NCBI GenBank assembly: GCA_963277665.1 | Contig: OY728153.1 | Span: 275,006,250 to 275,070,249, forward strand | Length of the DNA stretch: 64,000 nucleotides | Direction of reading: 5' to 3' | DNA from: Viscum album | Lineage: Eukaryota > Streptophyta > Magnoliopsida > Santalales > Viscaceae | Part shown: positions 11,201 to 21,530 of the stretch, one piece after another | Numbering within the stretch: the stretch's first letter is position 1 | How the letters are laid out: every line of letters begins with the position of its first letter | Translations under genes and position numbers: made by a program | The notes under the pieces: generated by a model | What the model was told of the DNA's origin: nothing | What the model saw: the letters and a program-made list of their open reading frames with translations, nothing else | The model's database searches: none

Positions 11201-12710
11201 CTTCTTAGACTTGATGAAGATGGACGTGGGAATCATAAAGAAGGGAACATCATCAATCCTTTCACAAATGATTGCTCAACCATCTCTTTTGGAAAGGTTA
11301 AAGGATGCTCAAAGGGATGATGCGAGAATCCAAGAAAAAGTGGAAGCTATCAAAAAGGGAAAATCCTCAGAGTTTAATGTTAATGAAGAAGGAATTGTGC
11401 GGTTTGGGAAAAGACTATGTGTCCCATCATGTTTGGAGCTGAAGAAGGAACTTTTGGATGATGCACATAGTTCAAATTTCTCTATTCACCCAGGGAGCAC
11501 AAAGATGTATCGAGATCTCCGAGAAAACTTTTGGTGGGATAATATGAAGAAGGAGATCGCCGAATATACATCAAAGTGCCTGGTGTGTCAGCAAGTGAAG
11601 GCAGAGAGGAAGAAGTCTAAGGGGATGATGCAACCATTGCCCATACCAGAATGGAAATGGGAGAACATCACCATGGACTTCGTCACTGGACTTCCAAGGA
11701 CATCCAAAAGCAACAATGCAATCTGGGTTATTGTGGATCGTCTTACAAAGACTGCACACTTCATTGCTATTCGAGAGGATTTCTCTTTGGATCAACTGGC
11801 ACGGATATATATCAGGGAAGTGGTACGGTTGCATGGAGTACCACTATCTATTGTGTCGGACCGAGATCCAAGATTTACCTCTAAGTTTTGGAAGAGTCTT
11901 CAACATGCTCTGAATACTGAACTGAACTTCAGTACGGCCTATCATCCTCAAACTGATGTCCAATCCGAGCGGACTATCCAAACACTTGAGGATATGTTGA
12001 GAGCGTGCTCAATGGACTTTAAAGGAGGATGGGATCAACATCTTCCCCTAGTTGATTTCTCTTATAATAATAGTTTCCACTCGAGCATCCAAATGGCACC
12101 ATATGAAGCCCTGTATGGGAAAAGGTGTAGAACACCGGCATGTTGGGATGAGGTCGGTGAACGTAAGCTGCTTGGACCAGAAATGGTCGAAGAAATGGTG
12201 GAGAAGGTGAAAACCATTCAGCAGCATATCAAGGCAGCCCAAAGTCGACAGAAGAGTTATGCAGATAATCGTCGACGAGACCTTGAGTTTAAAGTCGGAG
12301 ACATGGTGTTTTTACGCATATCTCCGTGGAAGAAGGTCATGAGGTTTGGAAAGAAAGGGAAGTTAAGTCCAAGGTACATCGGCCCATTCGAGATTCTTGA
12401 TCGTGTTGGGGCTGTGGCCTATCGACTAGCACTTCCACCTACTATGGCCAAGGTGCATGATGTCTTCCATGTATCCCTCTTAAGGAAGTACATACCAGAC
12501 CCTTCACATGTACTCTCTTCCGAGGTGGTACAATTAGAAGACGATCTTTCTTATGAGGAGCAACCAGTGAAGATCTTAGATCGTAGAGAAAAAGTTCTAC
12601 GAAATAAGACAATGCCCCTCGTCAAGGTGTTGTGGAGAAACCACAAGTTTGAAGAAGCAACTTGGGAGTCGGAGGATATGATGAAGCTAAGTTACCCACA
12701 TTTGTTTTAG
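8217..12710 (+). CDS. gag-pol: Gag-Pol polyprotein, Tekay-type Ty3/Gypsy, uninterrupted
   Basis: A 1497-residue frame in the usual single-ORF form. I chose the ATG at 8217 (context CCAATGG) over the in-frame GTG at 8184. Domains with rough residues: capsid-type Gag 70-210; zinc knuckles [14 protein letters not shown] (~290) and [14 protein letters not shown] (~330), with a partial CxxC motif before them; aspartic protease DSGSTHSF (~391); reverse transcriptase 600-780 with FIDD (~722); RNase H from ~865 with TDHKS; integrase with HHCC zinc site (1080-1125) and D, D, E residues (~1152, ~1213, ~1250); chromodomain-like tail 1440-1495 ending EEATWE. The protein makes the particle, copies RNA to DNA and inserts it; the tail probably directs insertion to heterochromatin. 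Two odd residues: Val in [10 protein letters not shown] (11958), where Gly is usual, and Ile in NAPAIF (10317), where Thr is usual. Confidence 0.95.
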   Translation: MAGNRRTRANNRCKDQCEDCTNEMPNPMGAGIANFVTLLSQLTQVLNRNTGQEERSTPPKKEQVAIESFMRQRPPTFSGSSDPTIAEQWINSIEKIFSILQCSEKEKVLLAAYRMEGEADQWWTLIKNTKPEEEIEALEWKVFRKMFFDKYFPRTLRLKMERDFLSLKQKDEESVGAYEANFTRLARYASGFVVTPECKVDRFFGGLKPSLRKALAIRDFDSYEEIFRCALKVEMEIGESQGYHGDKKRKVDFNAGGPMDKSNGAKKFQHPTCQKCGKKHPGNCLRGTRKCFKCGREGHLAINCQQEGPAAATEGRNAPFEPQRVVQCFKCKEPGHFANQCPNPRVIGGNQQPPRQQGRAFAITSAEVNPDNEVVTGTLVIHSRIANVLFDSGSTHSFISKKFSRTIPAPPQIMEVKMSVSTANGEIIASHEYKSSPVILCGLNFPVNLVILPLVEFDAILGMDWLSLYRANINCWEREITLHMENRPPILYKCQEEDESPLAPSSQAWILLPYEHAYLAQMIESKEETTLEEMPIVREFAEVFPEELPGLPLRRDVEFSIELIPGALPISKTPYRMAVVELEELKKQLQENLDKGFIRPSASPWGAPVLFVKKKDGSMRLCIDYRELNKITIKNKYPLPRIDDLFDQLRGAQYFSKVDLRSGYYQVRVKKEDIPKTAFRTRYGHYEFIVMPFGLTNAPAIFMDLMNRVFRDYLDKFVVVFIDDILIYSKTKEDHEEHLRTVLETLRKEKLYAKYSKCEFWLKEVSFLGHIITSNGISVDPSKTDAIEGWPRPTSVTDIRSFLGLAGYYRRFVRNFSRLSNPLTKLTRKGVKFAWSDECEESFKELKRRLITAPVLTLPTSGELFVVFSDASKKGLGCVLMQNDKVISYASRQLKIHERNYPMHDLELAAVIFALKIWRHYLYGEKCEIYTDHKSLKYIFTQKELNMRQRRWIELIKDYDCSIHYHPGKANKVADALSRKDPAILSMMRIEKDPIFLDLMKMDVGIIKKGTSSILSQMIAQPSLLERLKDAQRDDARIQEKVEAIKKGKSSEFNVNEEGIVRFGKRLCVPSCLELKKELLDDAHSSNFSIHPGSTKMYRDLRENFWWDNMKKEIAEYTSKCLVCQQVKAERKKSKGMMQPLPIPEWKWENITMDFVTGLPRTSKSNNAIWVIVDRLTKTAHFIAIREDFSLDQLARIYIREVVRLHGVPLSIVSDRDPRFTSKFWKSLQHALNTELNFSTAYHPQTDVQSERTIQTLEDMLRACSMDFKGGWDQHLPLVDFSYNNSFHSSIQMAPYEALYGKRCRTPACWDEVGERKLLGPEMVEEMVEKVKTIQQHIKAAQSRQKSYADNRRRDLEFKVGDMVFLRISPWKKVMRFGKKGKLSPRYIGPFEILDRVGAVAYRLALPPTMAKVHDVFHVSLLRKYIPDPSHVLSSEVVQLEDDLSYEEQPVKILDRREKVLRNKTMPLVKVLWRNHKFEEATWESEDMMKLSYPHLF

Positions 12711-12746
12711 TGTGGGAAAAGGAAAATTTCGAGGGCGAAATTTCTT

Positions 12747-12756
12747 AAGGGGGGAA
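12747..12756 (+). other. Polypurine tract of the Tekay element
   Basis: AAGGGGGGAA, three bases before the 3' LTR start. It primes plus-strand synthesis. It sits 37 bases after the gag-pol stop, so almost no spacer separates pol from the LTR. Confidence 0.85.
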
Positions 12757-12960
12757 TGTTGTAACGACCCAAAATTTCATTAATGGAAAATCCCTCTTGA
12801 TCCAGTTAAATGTTTCTTTATGTTTTTATATGATGTCAACTTCTTTAGTTTAACGTTAAGATTTGTGACCGTTACTTTTATAGCCGTTGAACAGTGATCA
12901 TCTGGGTAGTTTAAATATAAGGCTTTAACGAACCAATTTTCTACTCAGACAAAGGAAGCG

Positions 12961-13230
12961 ATGGCCTCATCCAGTAGAATTGCCCCTTACGAAGCCCATT
13001 TGTCGGAGCTCGGAAAGGAGGTGGCGTCTTTGGGCTTTGCCCTTGACCAAGCCCAAGCTGAGCTTCATCAAGTCAAGCTCGAACGTGATCGTCTACGGGA
13101 AAAATGGAAGTTGATAGAGATTACCACTCGAGCGATGTTATCCGAGCAACCCCAAGAGTCTGTCACCATCGCACACCTTACCCTTAGGTCTTATGCGGCT
13201 ATTTTAAGGGGTTATGTAACAAATAAGTAG
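12961..13230 (+). CDS. Small coiled-coil-like ORF inside the LTR U3 (89 aa)
   Basis: An 89-residue frame starting MASSSRIAPYE and ending YVTNK-TAG. It begins about 200 bases into the LTR, 250 bases after the pol stop, so it would be in the 3' part of the genomic RNA. Residues 15-50 are rich in Leu, Glu, Gln, Lys and Arg with heptad-like spacing (LGKEVASLGFALDQAQAEL then HQVKLERDRLREKW), which predicts a coiled coil. It is clearly less AT-rich than the surrounding LTR. No known family was recognised. It may be a captured host gene fragment, the tail of a lost extra ORF, or a chance frame; the other LTR copy has lost its ATG. Confidence 0.45.
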   Translation: MASSSRIAPYEAHLSELGKEVASLGFALDQAQAELHQVKLERDRLREKWKLIEITTRAMLSEQPQESVTIAHLTLRSYAAILRGYVTNK

Positions 13231-14075
13231 CACCATGTTCATGTACATTATTTTTGTATATAATAATGAATATAATTTCTAGTCATTTTTGATGCATTGT
13301 AATTAGTTTTTAAAGTACAAATGATGTTTTTAGTTAGTATTTAATTAAGAATTATATTTTATTAAATTAAAGGATTTTTGAATTAAATAATATTTTAATA
13401 AAATATTATTATTAATATTAAATTAATTTTTTATTTAAATATAAATGATCTTATAATTTTATGAATGCAATTAAAATTTTTATTAAGGTTTGAAAGCCAT
13501 TTCTGTCAAAACCCGTGAATTTTTTATAAATGTCGGTTTTTATTTTAAAAGTGAAAATTCACATATTTAGAAAATTATTTAGATAAAATAAATATTATTT
13601 TTGGAATCAGGACGTCGAAATTATCCAACGGTGAATTTTTCATAATTTTCTGAGACAGTCAAATTTTTGGGTAAAAATTAAATACCATTTAAATATATAA
13701 TGTGTTTTATGACATCATAATGACCCAATGGTGATGTAATAAAATACCATAATCCTTAGTTTCGGCCAATATATGTTTTATCATTAAAATAATGAGGTTT
13801 TGGGTTTGTTTGACTCACTTTTCAAAGCATTAATGGAGCCCTCAAGACTTATTCAACACTTTGCCTTTTTAAATTAATTTCCATGGGAGTGTGACTCACC
13901 TCCACATAAGCAACCCTAATTTTTTAATAAGTTCGGACCTTGGCCTTATAAAATATCATTTTCCTCTCTCCTTTTCCAGAAACCATGGGCAAATACCATG
14001 GGATGGTTTGTGGTTTGGATTATTTTAATATAAGGGGTCCCAAACCTAAATAATAAAGAATTCTCTCACCTTTCC

Positions 14076-14083
14076 TATATAAA
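14076..14083 (+). promoter_or_regulatory. TATA box of the Tekay 3' LTR
   Basis: TATATAAA identical to 6391-6398. From here transcription would run out of the element into the flanking old LTR and Copia element A, antisense to the latter's gag. Confidence 0.6.
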
Positions 14084-14834
14084 CCCACCCAAGCTCCCAC
14101 TTCCTCCTCACTCAAAGCCCTTGAAGTTCGTCCAACCTCTGCCCTACTCTCTCTAGAATCCTCTCAAGGTGCCTCAAGCTCCCAAGAAGCCTCTCACAAG
14201 CCTCTCTCTAGCCTTTGGAAGCACACTTCCAAGTAAGGGTTTTTCTTCCTTTCTCATTTTTGTCAATTTTCTTTAAGTTGTATTGCCTTTTTAATTTCAA
14301 TTATGAATGTTGGGGTATGGTTTCGCACCTCCCCCATACTGCCCTCTTATTGTTTGAATGATGGGAGACCTCTTTCTCTCTCATTAAATGCCTCCCATGT
14401 ACACCCGTTACTATGCCGAAATTCCGAAAGGAGCTTCTCTCTCTTCTTTTATATTCAAGCAATACTTTTGTATCATGAATCTAAATTCCATTTCTATTGT
14501 TGGGACATGTATATATATGATCTCCTTACTGTCCATTACATGTAAATATGATGAGGAACCCCTTTCTCTCTCATAAACCTTTTTATGAATTCTTATGTCA
14601 CGCCGTTACGCCGCCGAAATCGCACCGATTTTCTAAGCCAATGTCTTTGTGTAGTGAATACCATGCCCATTTCTCCATCAAGGGTATTCACCTTTATGCA
14701 CATTTACTTATTGATTGTAAAGCTTCATGTATGAATTCCACATTCCTTTATCGTGGAATAAATGATTATGTTTTATGAATCCATGTTTTATGATCCATGT
14801 GGCACACTTATGCATGAAATGAAATGTTTAAGAA

Positions 14835-15003
14835 GGGTGCGCCCTGATAGCGCTCCAATGCATTGGGTAAAGTATAGTATCATGATACGTCATGTGCAAT
14901 GAGTGTTGACTCATGCTAATTCAAGTGCAACGAGGGTTTACTCGTGCTTCAAGTGCAATGAGGGTTTACTCATGCTCCATGTGCAATGAGCCTTGGCTCA
15001 TGC
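14835..15003 (+). promoter_or_regulatory. Palindrome and hairpin block, 3' LTR copy
   Basis: Same sequence as 7150-7318, with no difference between the LTRs here. Hairpins start at 14896, 14927, 14955 and 14983. In the 3' LTR this block precedes the AATAAA, so it would also be at the 3' end of the RNA. Confidence 0.6.
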
Positions 15004-15360
15004 TAATTCAATGTTAAGTGTTGTTGCCACATTTCCATGTTATGATTATCATGCTTTATCATGCCTTTATGTTCATGTCTCTCTTATGCTCTATTGATAT
15101 GCCTATTTCCTAACATGTATTGTACTCATCATGTTATTCATTATGTACTCCCTTACTGGGCTTTATAGCTCACCCTTTTCTTATGCATGTCCTCAGGTTA
15201 TCCCATGCAATGCTAAGTACGAAGGAATGTAGTGGTCATGTAAAGGAAGTTTTCAATAAGGATGTTGTATTTCAAGTTTAAAGTTTTTATGTAATGATCC
15301 TAAGCCCCAAAGACACTAAACCTCTCGATCTTCTTTGTTGTATCAAGTGAAGTTTTATGT

Positions 15361-15366
15361 AATAAA
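15361..15366 (+). terminator. Polyadenylation signal of the Tekay 3' LTR
   Basis: AATAAA followed by GCATGTTTAAGTTGTAATAAAA, about 37 bases from the LTR end; the likely 3'-end signal of the element's transcript. Confidence 0.6.
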
Positions 15367-15403
15367 GCATGTTTAAGTTGTAATAAAAAGCAGGGTTGTC
15401 ATA

Positions 15404-15408
15404 TGTTA
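15404..15408 (+). repeat. Target site duplication, right, of the Tekay element (TGTTA)
   Basis: Matches 5070-5074. Joining the flanks after removing one copy gives continuous sequence that aligns with the uninterrupted homologous LTR around 50760-50800. Confidence 0.8.
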
Positions 15409-16126
15409 TATGTGCTTAAAGGGTACACAGAAATTTGTCCCAATCCCAAAACGAGAGGGTACACATGAGGTTATCTCAAGACCAAAACAAGAGGGTATAC
15501 AAGAGTTTATCCCAATCCCAAAATAATAGGGTGCAGGGGATTATATCCCATGCCAAAAATAAGAGGGCACATAGTAGGTTATCCCATGACCAAAACAAGA
15601 GGGTACATGGGAGGTTATCCCAAGCCCAAAGTAGGTACATGTGTGATTATCTCAATCCTAAAATGTTATGAATGTCCTGGTATATATCCATGACATAATA
15701 TTTTCTATGCTTATGTGTGTATGAAAAATCTATTTATTATGGCATTTTTATGCTCACATGGCTCATGTTTTTTTATCCCATTATGATTCATGTCTTATGA
15801 ACTGCCAAGATGTATGCCATAACTCAGTTTTATGACACATGATATGTAGGGTATGGTTTTAAATTGTTATTCTCATGTTATCATACCCATATTCTTATAT
15901 TATATTGATATTTCCTTTGTTTAATCAAAGTCATAATCTGAGAACACCCTTTCTTATGTTTCATATCTCCATGTTATGAAGAAAGATTTTAAGTAGGGAA
16001 TGTCTATGAAGAGTAATAAATGGTAAGATCTTTCTCAAAAAAATTGAAGATCTTTCATGAGATAAGAATATATTGAATATAGTCTAAAAATATGACAAAT
16101 CAATATTTTCCATGGGAATCTCTCCA
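15409..16126 (+). mobile_element. Old Tekay-like Gypsy LTR, right part
   Basis: Continuation of the LTR left at 5074; it aligns with 50780 to about 51520. It starts in a 36-base tandem repeat array and ends near CCATGGGAATCTC. After that, Copia gag sequence (ATTAGATAATTTAAGC) resumes on the minus strand. Compared with copy B, about 430 bases of Copia protease sequence are missing at this join, so a deletion has removed the true LTR end or its flank. Confidence 0.55.
15424..15660 (+). repeat. 36-base minisatellite, about 6.5 copies
   Basis: Units of the form GGGTACACATGAGGTTATC followed by a CCAAGACCAAAACAAGA-like half. Units are 36 bases, a multiple of three, so one frame stays open for 78 codons (15435-15671) and reads as a 12-residue repeat around LSQxQNKRVH. 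The homologous array in copy B is at 50785-51015 and is broken by stops. I treat it as a noncoding tandem repeat in the LTR leader. Confidence 0.75.
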
Positions 16127-16129
16127 AAT

Positions 16130-17560
16130 ATTTTTTAATAGATAATTAGATAATTTAAGCACATTATTTTATTTAACCATTTGGTTATTTTTATCCTTTT
16201 ATACTTTAATATCAATTTAAAGTGAAATTAAATGTAATTAAAATTCTTTAAACATTTATATTTATCTTTTAATTCATTAAATTTGTCTTCAATCATATTA
16301 GAATAGTCAAATAATTCATCATTATACATATTCTCATCATTTCTTTTCATCTCTAGAGTGTTTTGAAATATGAGTAAGAGATTTAGAAAAAATAGTCAAT
16401 ACCTCAGTTGTGTTTTTCATAAAACACATATTATATTTATCATTTATTTCTTCTCTACTCAAGTATGTATTTCTTGACCTATTCTTAGAGTCACTACAAG
16501 TGGATATAATATCCTATTTATACTTCGTACCCTTTTCCTCATATTTATTCTAATATTTCAACTTGGTATAGTCTTATATAATGTGTCCTTTCATATTACA
16601 CTCATAGAAGATCACTTCATTGGAAGAATCATCCTTTATCCATTATTTTCTATAATTCCCTCTATTATCAGATTTACTTTTATAGTTTGATTTATTAAAT
16701 AACTTTTTCTTTCTATGCATATTTTTAAAATGTCTATCTAGGTGTGCCATTTATTCATCATTGTCATATGGTGATTCATCATCACTTGAATTTTTAAATT
16801 TTATCTTCTCTTTTAATATAGATTTAGATGTTTTAAAATCTACTAAATTTATTTTTGGTTCATTAACTTTCTCTTTGTTTACTTATAGTTCTTCTTCATA
16901 CATAATGATCCTTCCAATTAGCTCTTTTTTCAGTAGTTTACTAATGGCATATGACTCTCTAATTGACATAGATGTTCCTCTCCATCTATCTATTAAGAAT
17001 ATCAGTATTCACAAGACTTGATCATCATCAGTAATCTATTTTCCTAGTGTGTTCATTTTGTTAATAATATCATTGAACCATAGATTCATGTTAGATATAG
17101 ATTCATCAGGCTTCAGCTTAAAAGTATCATATCTAATAGTATATATATTAAAACATGTTTCATTAACATCATAAGTTCCTTCATGATATATAGTTAATGT
17201 AGCCCATATTGAAAAAGTAGTAGAATAGAAAGATATTCTGTTAAATTCTTCTTCACCTAAAGCATAATACAAATCATTCATAGATTTATAATTCTATTCA
17301 TATTCCACCTTAGTTTCATCACTCCAATAAGAAATAACAACTTTTGTGTTTTTTATATTTATCTTCACTAACATTCTAGATATCAAAATTGAAACTTTAT
17401 AAATTAATTTTCATTTTATTTTTCCATTTATCATGATTTGTCCCATTAAAATAATGAGGTATATTGGTGGAAGTGTCTTCTTTTCTATGATTATCTGTAA
17501 ATAATTAAATTTAGATAAAATAGAAATTTAATATCCTTAAATAAAACTAGATCACAATAA
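16130..17560 (-). pseudogene. Copia element A: gag remnant (minus strand)
   Basis: On the minus strand 17281-17036 reads MNDLYYALGEEEFNRIS, then HEGTYDVNE and MKPDES-like LKPDES; this is the capsid core of plant Copia Gag. Further on, near 16600, FYECNMKGHI is a decayed CCHC zinc knuckle. The start of gag (KEDTSTNIPHYF, about 17480) follows the primer site at 17578. Stops and shifts are scattered through it. It belongs with the 5' LTR at 17592-19356. Non-functional. Confidence 0.75.
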
Positions 17561-17577
17561 AAATATATTTTGAATAT

Positions 17578-17591
17578 GCTCTGATATCAAA
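17578..17591 (-). other. Primer binding site of Copia element A
   Basis: On the minus strand TTTGATATCAGAGC, one base away from the usual tRNA-iMet complement, directly after the LTR end. It fixes both the strand and the inner border of the 5' LTR. Confidence 0.75.
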
Positions 17592-19356
17592 TGTTGGTCC
17601 TAGTGGAAAAATCAAGAGGGGGTGAATTTAGTTTCTAATAAAATTTATATTTAAAAACATTTTAAAAAATATATCCCCTGATTTAATAAACCCACATAGT
17701 TGAAAAAATAGTAGAAATGTATAATTTTATCTTTGAAAAAGATTCTCATAATCCCTATCACAGATCAGTTAAAATAATTTAGAAAATTATTTAACTTTTA
17801 AAACTAATATACTCATATCAAACACTTAATATAAAATAATATATTAAGTTAACTATCAGAGTATAATTATGTTTAAGATTTTAGAATATTGAATTAGGCT
17901 TGGTTTAAAACTAAGAAAATGAAACATTTAAAGAAGTAAATAAAGAACAACCAAATTTAACAAGGGTTTTGGTATCAAGCCCATAATTAATCCCCTCCAC
18001 ATGGAAATCACCTGATACCAAGGAATTTATTTTAAAATAAATTTATCCACAATGTGGATCGAGTTTTTCGAAAAACATCACGTAAGGATTTCCAAGCATA
18101 TATCCTCTTCCACATTTATATGTGGGTTAAAAAAATATCAAGTAATATATTACCTCTTCTATAGTTCTTCATGGGATTTCAATTGAAACTATTTGGGAGA
18201 GTATCAAGTACTCTCTATTTTAACACATGAGACTGTGTTTTACAAATAAAAATATCAACACAAAAAAACAGCTGGAAAGTAAATCATAAATAGAAATAAA
18301 AAGAGATATGAGATAAGGAAATGTGATGTAGGTCAATCTGAATATCTTCGATTATTCGAAGTCCTTGAATTTGTCTTTGGAAGGATCTTAGACAAGTTTC
18401 ACAAAAATTTATAGAAAATAGACTCTTATACTAGGTTCAACTTGATCCAATTTGTCTAAATATTGTATCCACAATTATTCTTTATATAATAACATGTACA
18501 TAACTTGCGTCACATTATCATTTTTTCATCTTAAAAATATATTCATCCAGAAGTTGTCATTAGAGAAAATCAATGAAAATTTAAATACATTGATTCTAAA
18601 ATTAATGCTTCAAAATCTAGCTATTGAATATTTGAAATGCTGCACTAGTAAGATAGACATGGAAATATATCTTCACTTAATTCTCAGTTAGTTGGCATGG
18701 AAACTTGACATGGTCAATTGGCATCATCATTGGATGCGGAAATTTTTCATGGTTAGTCCATTCTTTCATGATGTTAGTTCATTAGTTCTTTCAGTCTATT
18801 CATTTGTTCTTGTGGTAGGCATTCCTTTTCATTCAGTTACTAAAATAATAGACACTGACAGTATATTTCTTAATGAAAATGTTATATACCATGGAAAGGT
18901 AACTTGTTTTCCTCATATGGTAGGTATTTTCTATTACGCAATCACTTCACTAATTAACATGGTCGGTCCTTTTATACATATTGTAGGTTTATCTCTATCT
19001 CATGGTTGGTTGATTATACTTGTGGTAATGTGATTCTAAATGCATGGTATGTTCAACTTCAATGCGTAGTCAATGCATGACTTTGATATAATTTTCTCAT
19101 CTGACGCATGGTAGGTATTTTATTAATGTGGTCAGGTGAAATATAACATATGGTAAGGACAAATGGTCACTTGACCGTCATGATTAGTTTAAATAATTCA
19201 CACCATAAGGTCTAGACTTAGCTAAATTTTCATGTTCTTCTAGAAAATCATTTACTAATAGAACACATTAAATTCATTAATAACATTATAAACATGATTT
19301 GGATCATTAAAATAAGTAGATGTTGGACTAAGCTTGAATAATTCTAAGATATTACA
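17592..19356 (-). repeat. 5' LTR of Copia element A (minus strand)
   Basis: On the plus strand it starts TGTTGGTCCTAGTGG and ends near ATATTACA. The copies at 23594 and 53384 share the whole length, including the CTTCTTAAAAATATAT stretch and the Tyr-free CATGGTAGGTAT motif series at 18690-19160. About 1.77 kb. The outer end is placed by alignment with the copy at 25282 and is approximate. ORFs at 18452-19033 are open by chance and carry no domain. Confidence 0.7.
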
Positions 19357-19369
19357 ACTTGAATACCCT

Positions 19370-21090
19370 TTCTAGAAGGAGGTAGTTAGGTGGTAATTAC
19401 ATTCTCTTATATATGCAGGCCAAGTTCCATAGAAATAGAATTCACTGCTATAGTAGTCACGTTTAGTACCTGGAGGGAAGTAACTAGAAAGGTCAAAACA
19501 TCCACTCCTTTTCTAGAAGACCCAACAACATTAGACACCAACATCATCATTATATAAATCTATATTGGATTTTATTGAGGAGTAGTACCAGTAATGTTTG
19601 GGTTTCCCCATCTTACATAGATCAATAGGGAATTTCTTTGAATTTTACTTCTTTGAGTAAGAAATAACCAATTTTATTTTGTCTTTTCCTTTAGGAGTGT
19701 CTAGTTGATTCTCCTACTACAAATCCAAATCCACGACAACTTGTGTATTTATTTCATTGTCATATTGACCATCAAAATAAGTGGCCTCTTCAAGAACCGT
19801 ATTCTTAGATAGAGAATCCAAAAAATAAATCCTTACATGGGAATATTTCCCTTCATACTCTTATTTATCATCAATTTCACCTCAAGTCAGACTTGGTGAA
19901 GTACCCTATACATCATGGTCATGTATTCCTTGAGGATGTTTAAGGGATCTATGATCCTTAGTGGGGAAATCATTCCTAGCATCCTGATAGCCAATGTGTA
20001 GAAAAACTAGAGAAATAGAGTGTGAGTTACCCTCAAGAACCACCTGTATTTTATCAATGCCACCATCAGCATACCCTTGTCCCATGTCTTCATTTCCCTT
20101 TTAGGGGTCATCCCCAATCTTCATCCCTTTCTGTTGTTTTCCAATAATTGTTTCCTCAAAAATCCACTACTAATTCTATAAATCCTTCAAAATCATTTAT
20201 GATTATGTTCTTTAATAGTGAAAAATTAGTAGACCACATATTTATAATATTTTTCTCTTAAATGATCAATTATTAGAAATCCCACATAGAATGGAGGTAA
20301 GTTATCATACCAAATCTGGATGTTAATATCATCTTTAGTTTTTGAGAGTGTGACTTGATTGATCAGGGTTTAATTGAGATCATTCTCAAATAAAACTCTA
20401 CCATAATACCCAAATATTTCCTTGACTATATCTCTATCCATTTTTATAGGTATGCCTATGGTAGATGCAACATCAAAAATAAATTATGGGTGTTATAATA
20501 TCCAGTCGAGTCCAATGATATGAATCCATTCTGAAGATCATGTATTTCAAATAGAAAATGGATTAAAATGGAGATTCCATTCTTGAATTGTAATCATATT
20601 TGGATTCAATGGTGTAGAACTATGTCCCCATGAAAATCACATTAATTCCTTTAAGGGGGAAATATATGAAGAAACATATTCCAATTGGAATGTATTTCCA
20701 ATCAATGAATCCCCAAGAAGTAGAAAGTTGATCCCTAACTTCCTTGACTTTTAATAGACTCCCAACAACAGCCAGAATCATATAATAAATTACCAAAATT
20801 GGAATACATATCCTAAATGCATCCTCAATAACTTATTAGTTATACCTAACATGATATGTTGTCGCTTTTCAGATGATCCACTTTGGAGAAACATCATTAA
20901 ATGAAGCAAAATGCCTTCTGGTAATATTCTCCTCTAATGGAATCCCATCCCAAGGAACCTGGATCCCTGTTGAAGCTTTATTAGTATGAAATACTATCTG
21001 GGAAGGACCATCAGACAACAAATTGAACCCCAAGAAGTGTGGAATATCTATAATTGTGAGCAATCTATGGAGAAGCACTTGAGACCACAT
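19370..21090 (-). pseudogene. DUF4283/zinc-knuckle protein remnant (LINE ORF1-like)
   Basis: Read on the minus strand from 21090: an N-terminal part with GIQVPWDGIPLEENI, then EWNLHFNPFS, EWIHIIGL, FDVASTIGIPIKMDRD and RVLFENDLNQTLI, and finally DNLPPFYVGFLIIDHLREKY (about 20310-20250). The order matches plant DUF4283 proteins and LINE ORF1 proteins, where the last part is a CX2CX4HX4C knuckle. Here all three Cys are replaced (Tyr, Phe, Tyr) and only His remains. Stops and shifts are present. No LINE ORF2 endonuclease or RT is nearby. The downstream limit is uncertain. Not functional. Confidence 0.6.
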
Positions 21091-21109
21091 CTCTACATTT
21101 TTTTGATAA

Positions 21110-21530
21110 TTATCTTTTTAATGATTATTATTGTTATTAATTTATAACTAAACGATGATTGAAAATATATATTAGTAATTGTTTAATTAATAAATAGTAA
21201 TAGTTATTTTTAAATTATTGTTAATATATATTTAAAATTACTATTTAGCCACTAATTATTAATAAAAAAAATTATTAATTGACGATTATTGTTAGGTAAT
21301 TTAATAATACCTAATCACTTATTAATATTAATTAATTAATAATTGTTAATAACTAATCACTTATCAGAATTAATTATTATTGACTAATTACTAATTACTA
21401 ATTAATTGTTTTTTAATTAAAAATTAAATAATTATTAATTATTAATTATATATCTAAACAAAACAAAAATAGTTATATTTATAAATATATATGTTAATAA
21501 CTAAAAATAATTATAATTTTTTTTAAAATC
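21110..21530. repeat. TAATTAAT-type low-complexity block
   Basis: About 420 bases made almost only of A and T, with endless variants of TTAATTATTAA. No unit of constant length. No gene. Confidence 0.85.

Larger units (their letters stand above)
5075..15403 (+). mobile_element. Complete, young Tekay-type Ty3/Gypsy (chromovirus) retrotransposon
   Basis: Parts in order: 5' LTR (5075-7718), tRNA-iMet primer site (7721), untranslated leader, one uninterrupted gag-pol frame (8217-12710), polypurine tract (12747-12756) and 3' LTR (12760-15403). A TGTTA duplication flanks it. The pol order PR-RT-RNaseH-INT with a C-terminal chromodomain-like tail marks a chromovirus. Long LTRs and the tail sequence suggest the Tekay (Del) lineage. 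The LTRs are both 2644 bases and differ at 10 positions (about 0.4%) with no indel, so the insertion is recent. It sits inside an older, related LTR. Two changes at conserved pol residues leave its activity uncertain. Confidence 0.93.
12760..15403 (+). repeat. Tekay 3' LTR
   Basis: 2644 bases, the same length as the 5' LTR, with 10 substitutions and no indel between them. It carries the intact small ORF (12961-13230), a second TATA box (14076-14083), the palindrome and hairpin block (14835-15003) and AATAAA (15361-15366). Its end at 15403 is followed by the TGTTA duplication. Confidence 0.92.

Noticed and set aside
15424..15660. 36-base repeats as a CRISPR array
   Set aside because: Units are head to tail without unique spacers, the DNA is plant, and no cas genes occur.
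17592..19033. Frames at 18452-18691 and 18692-19033 as a membrane protein gene
   Set aside because: Hydrophobic by base composition and located inside an LTR; homologous LTRs do not keep the frames.
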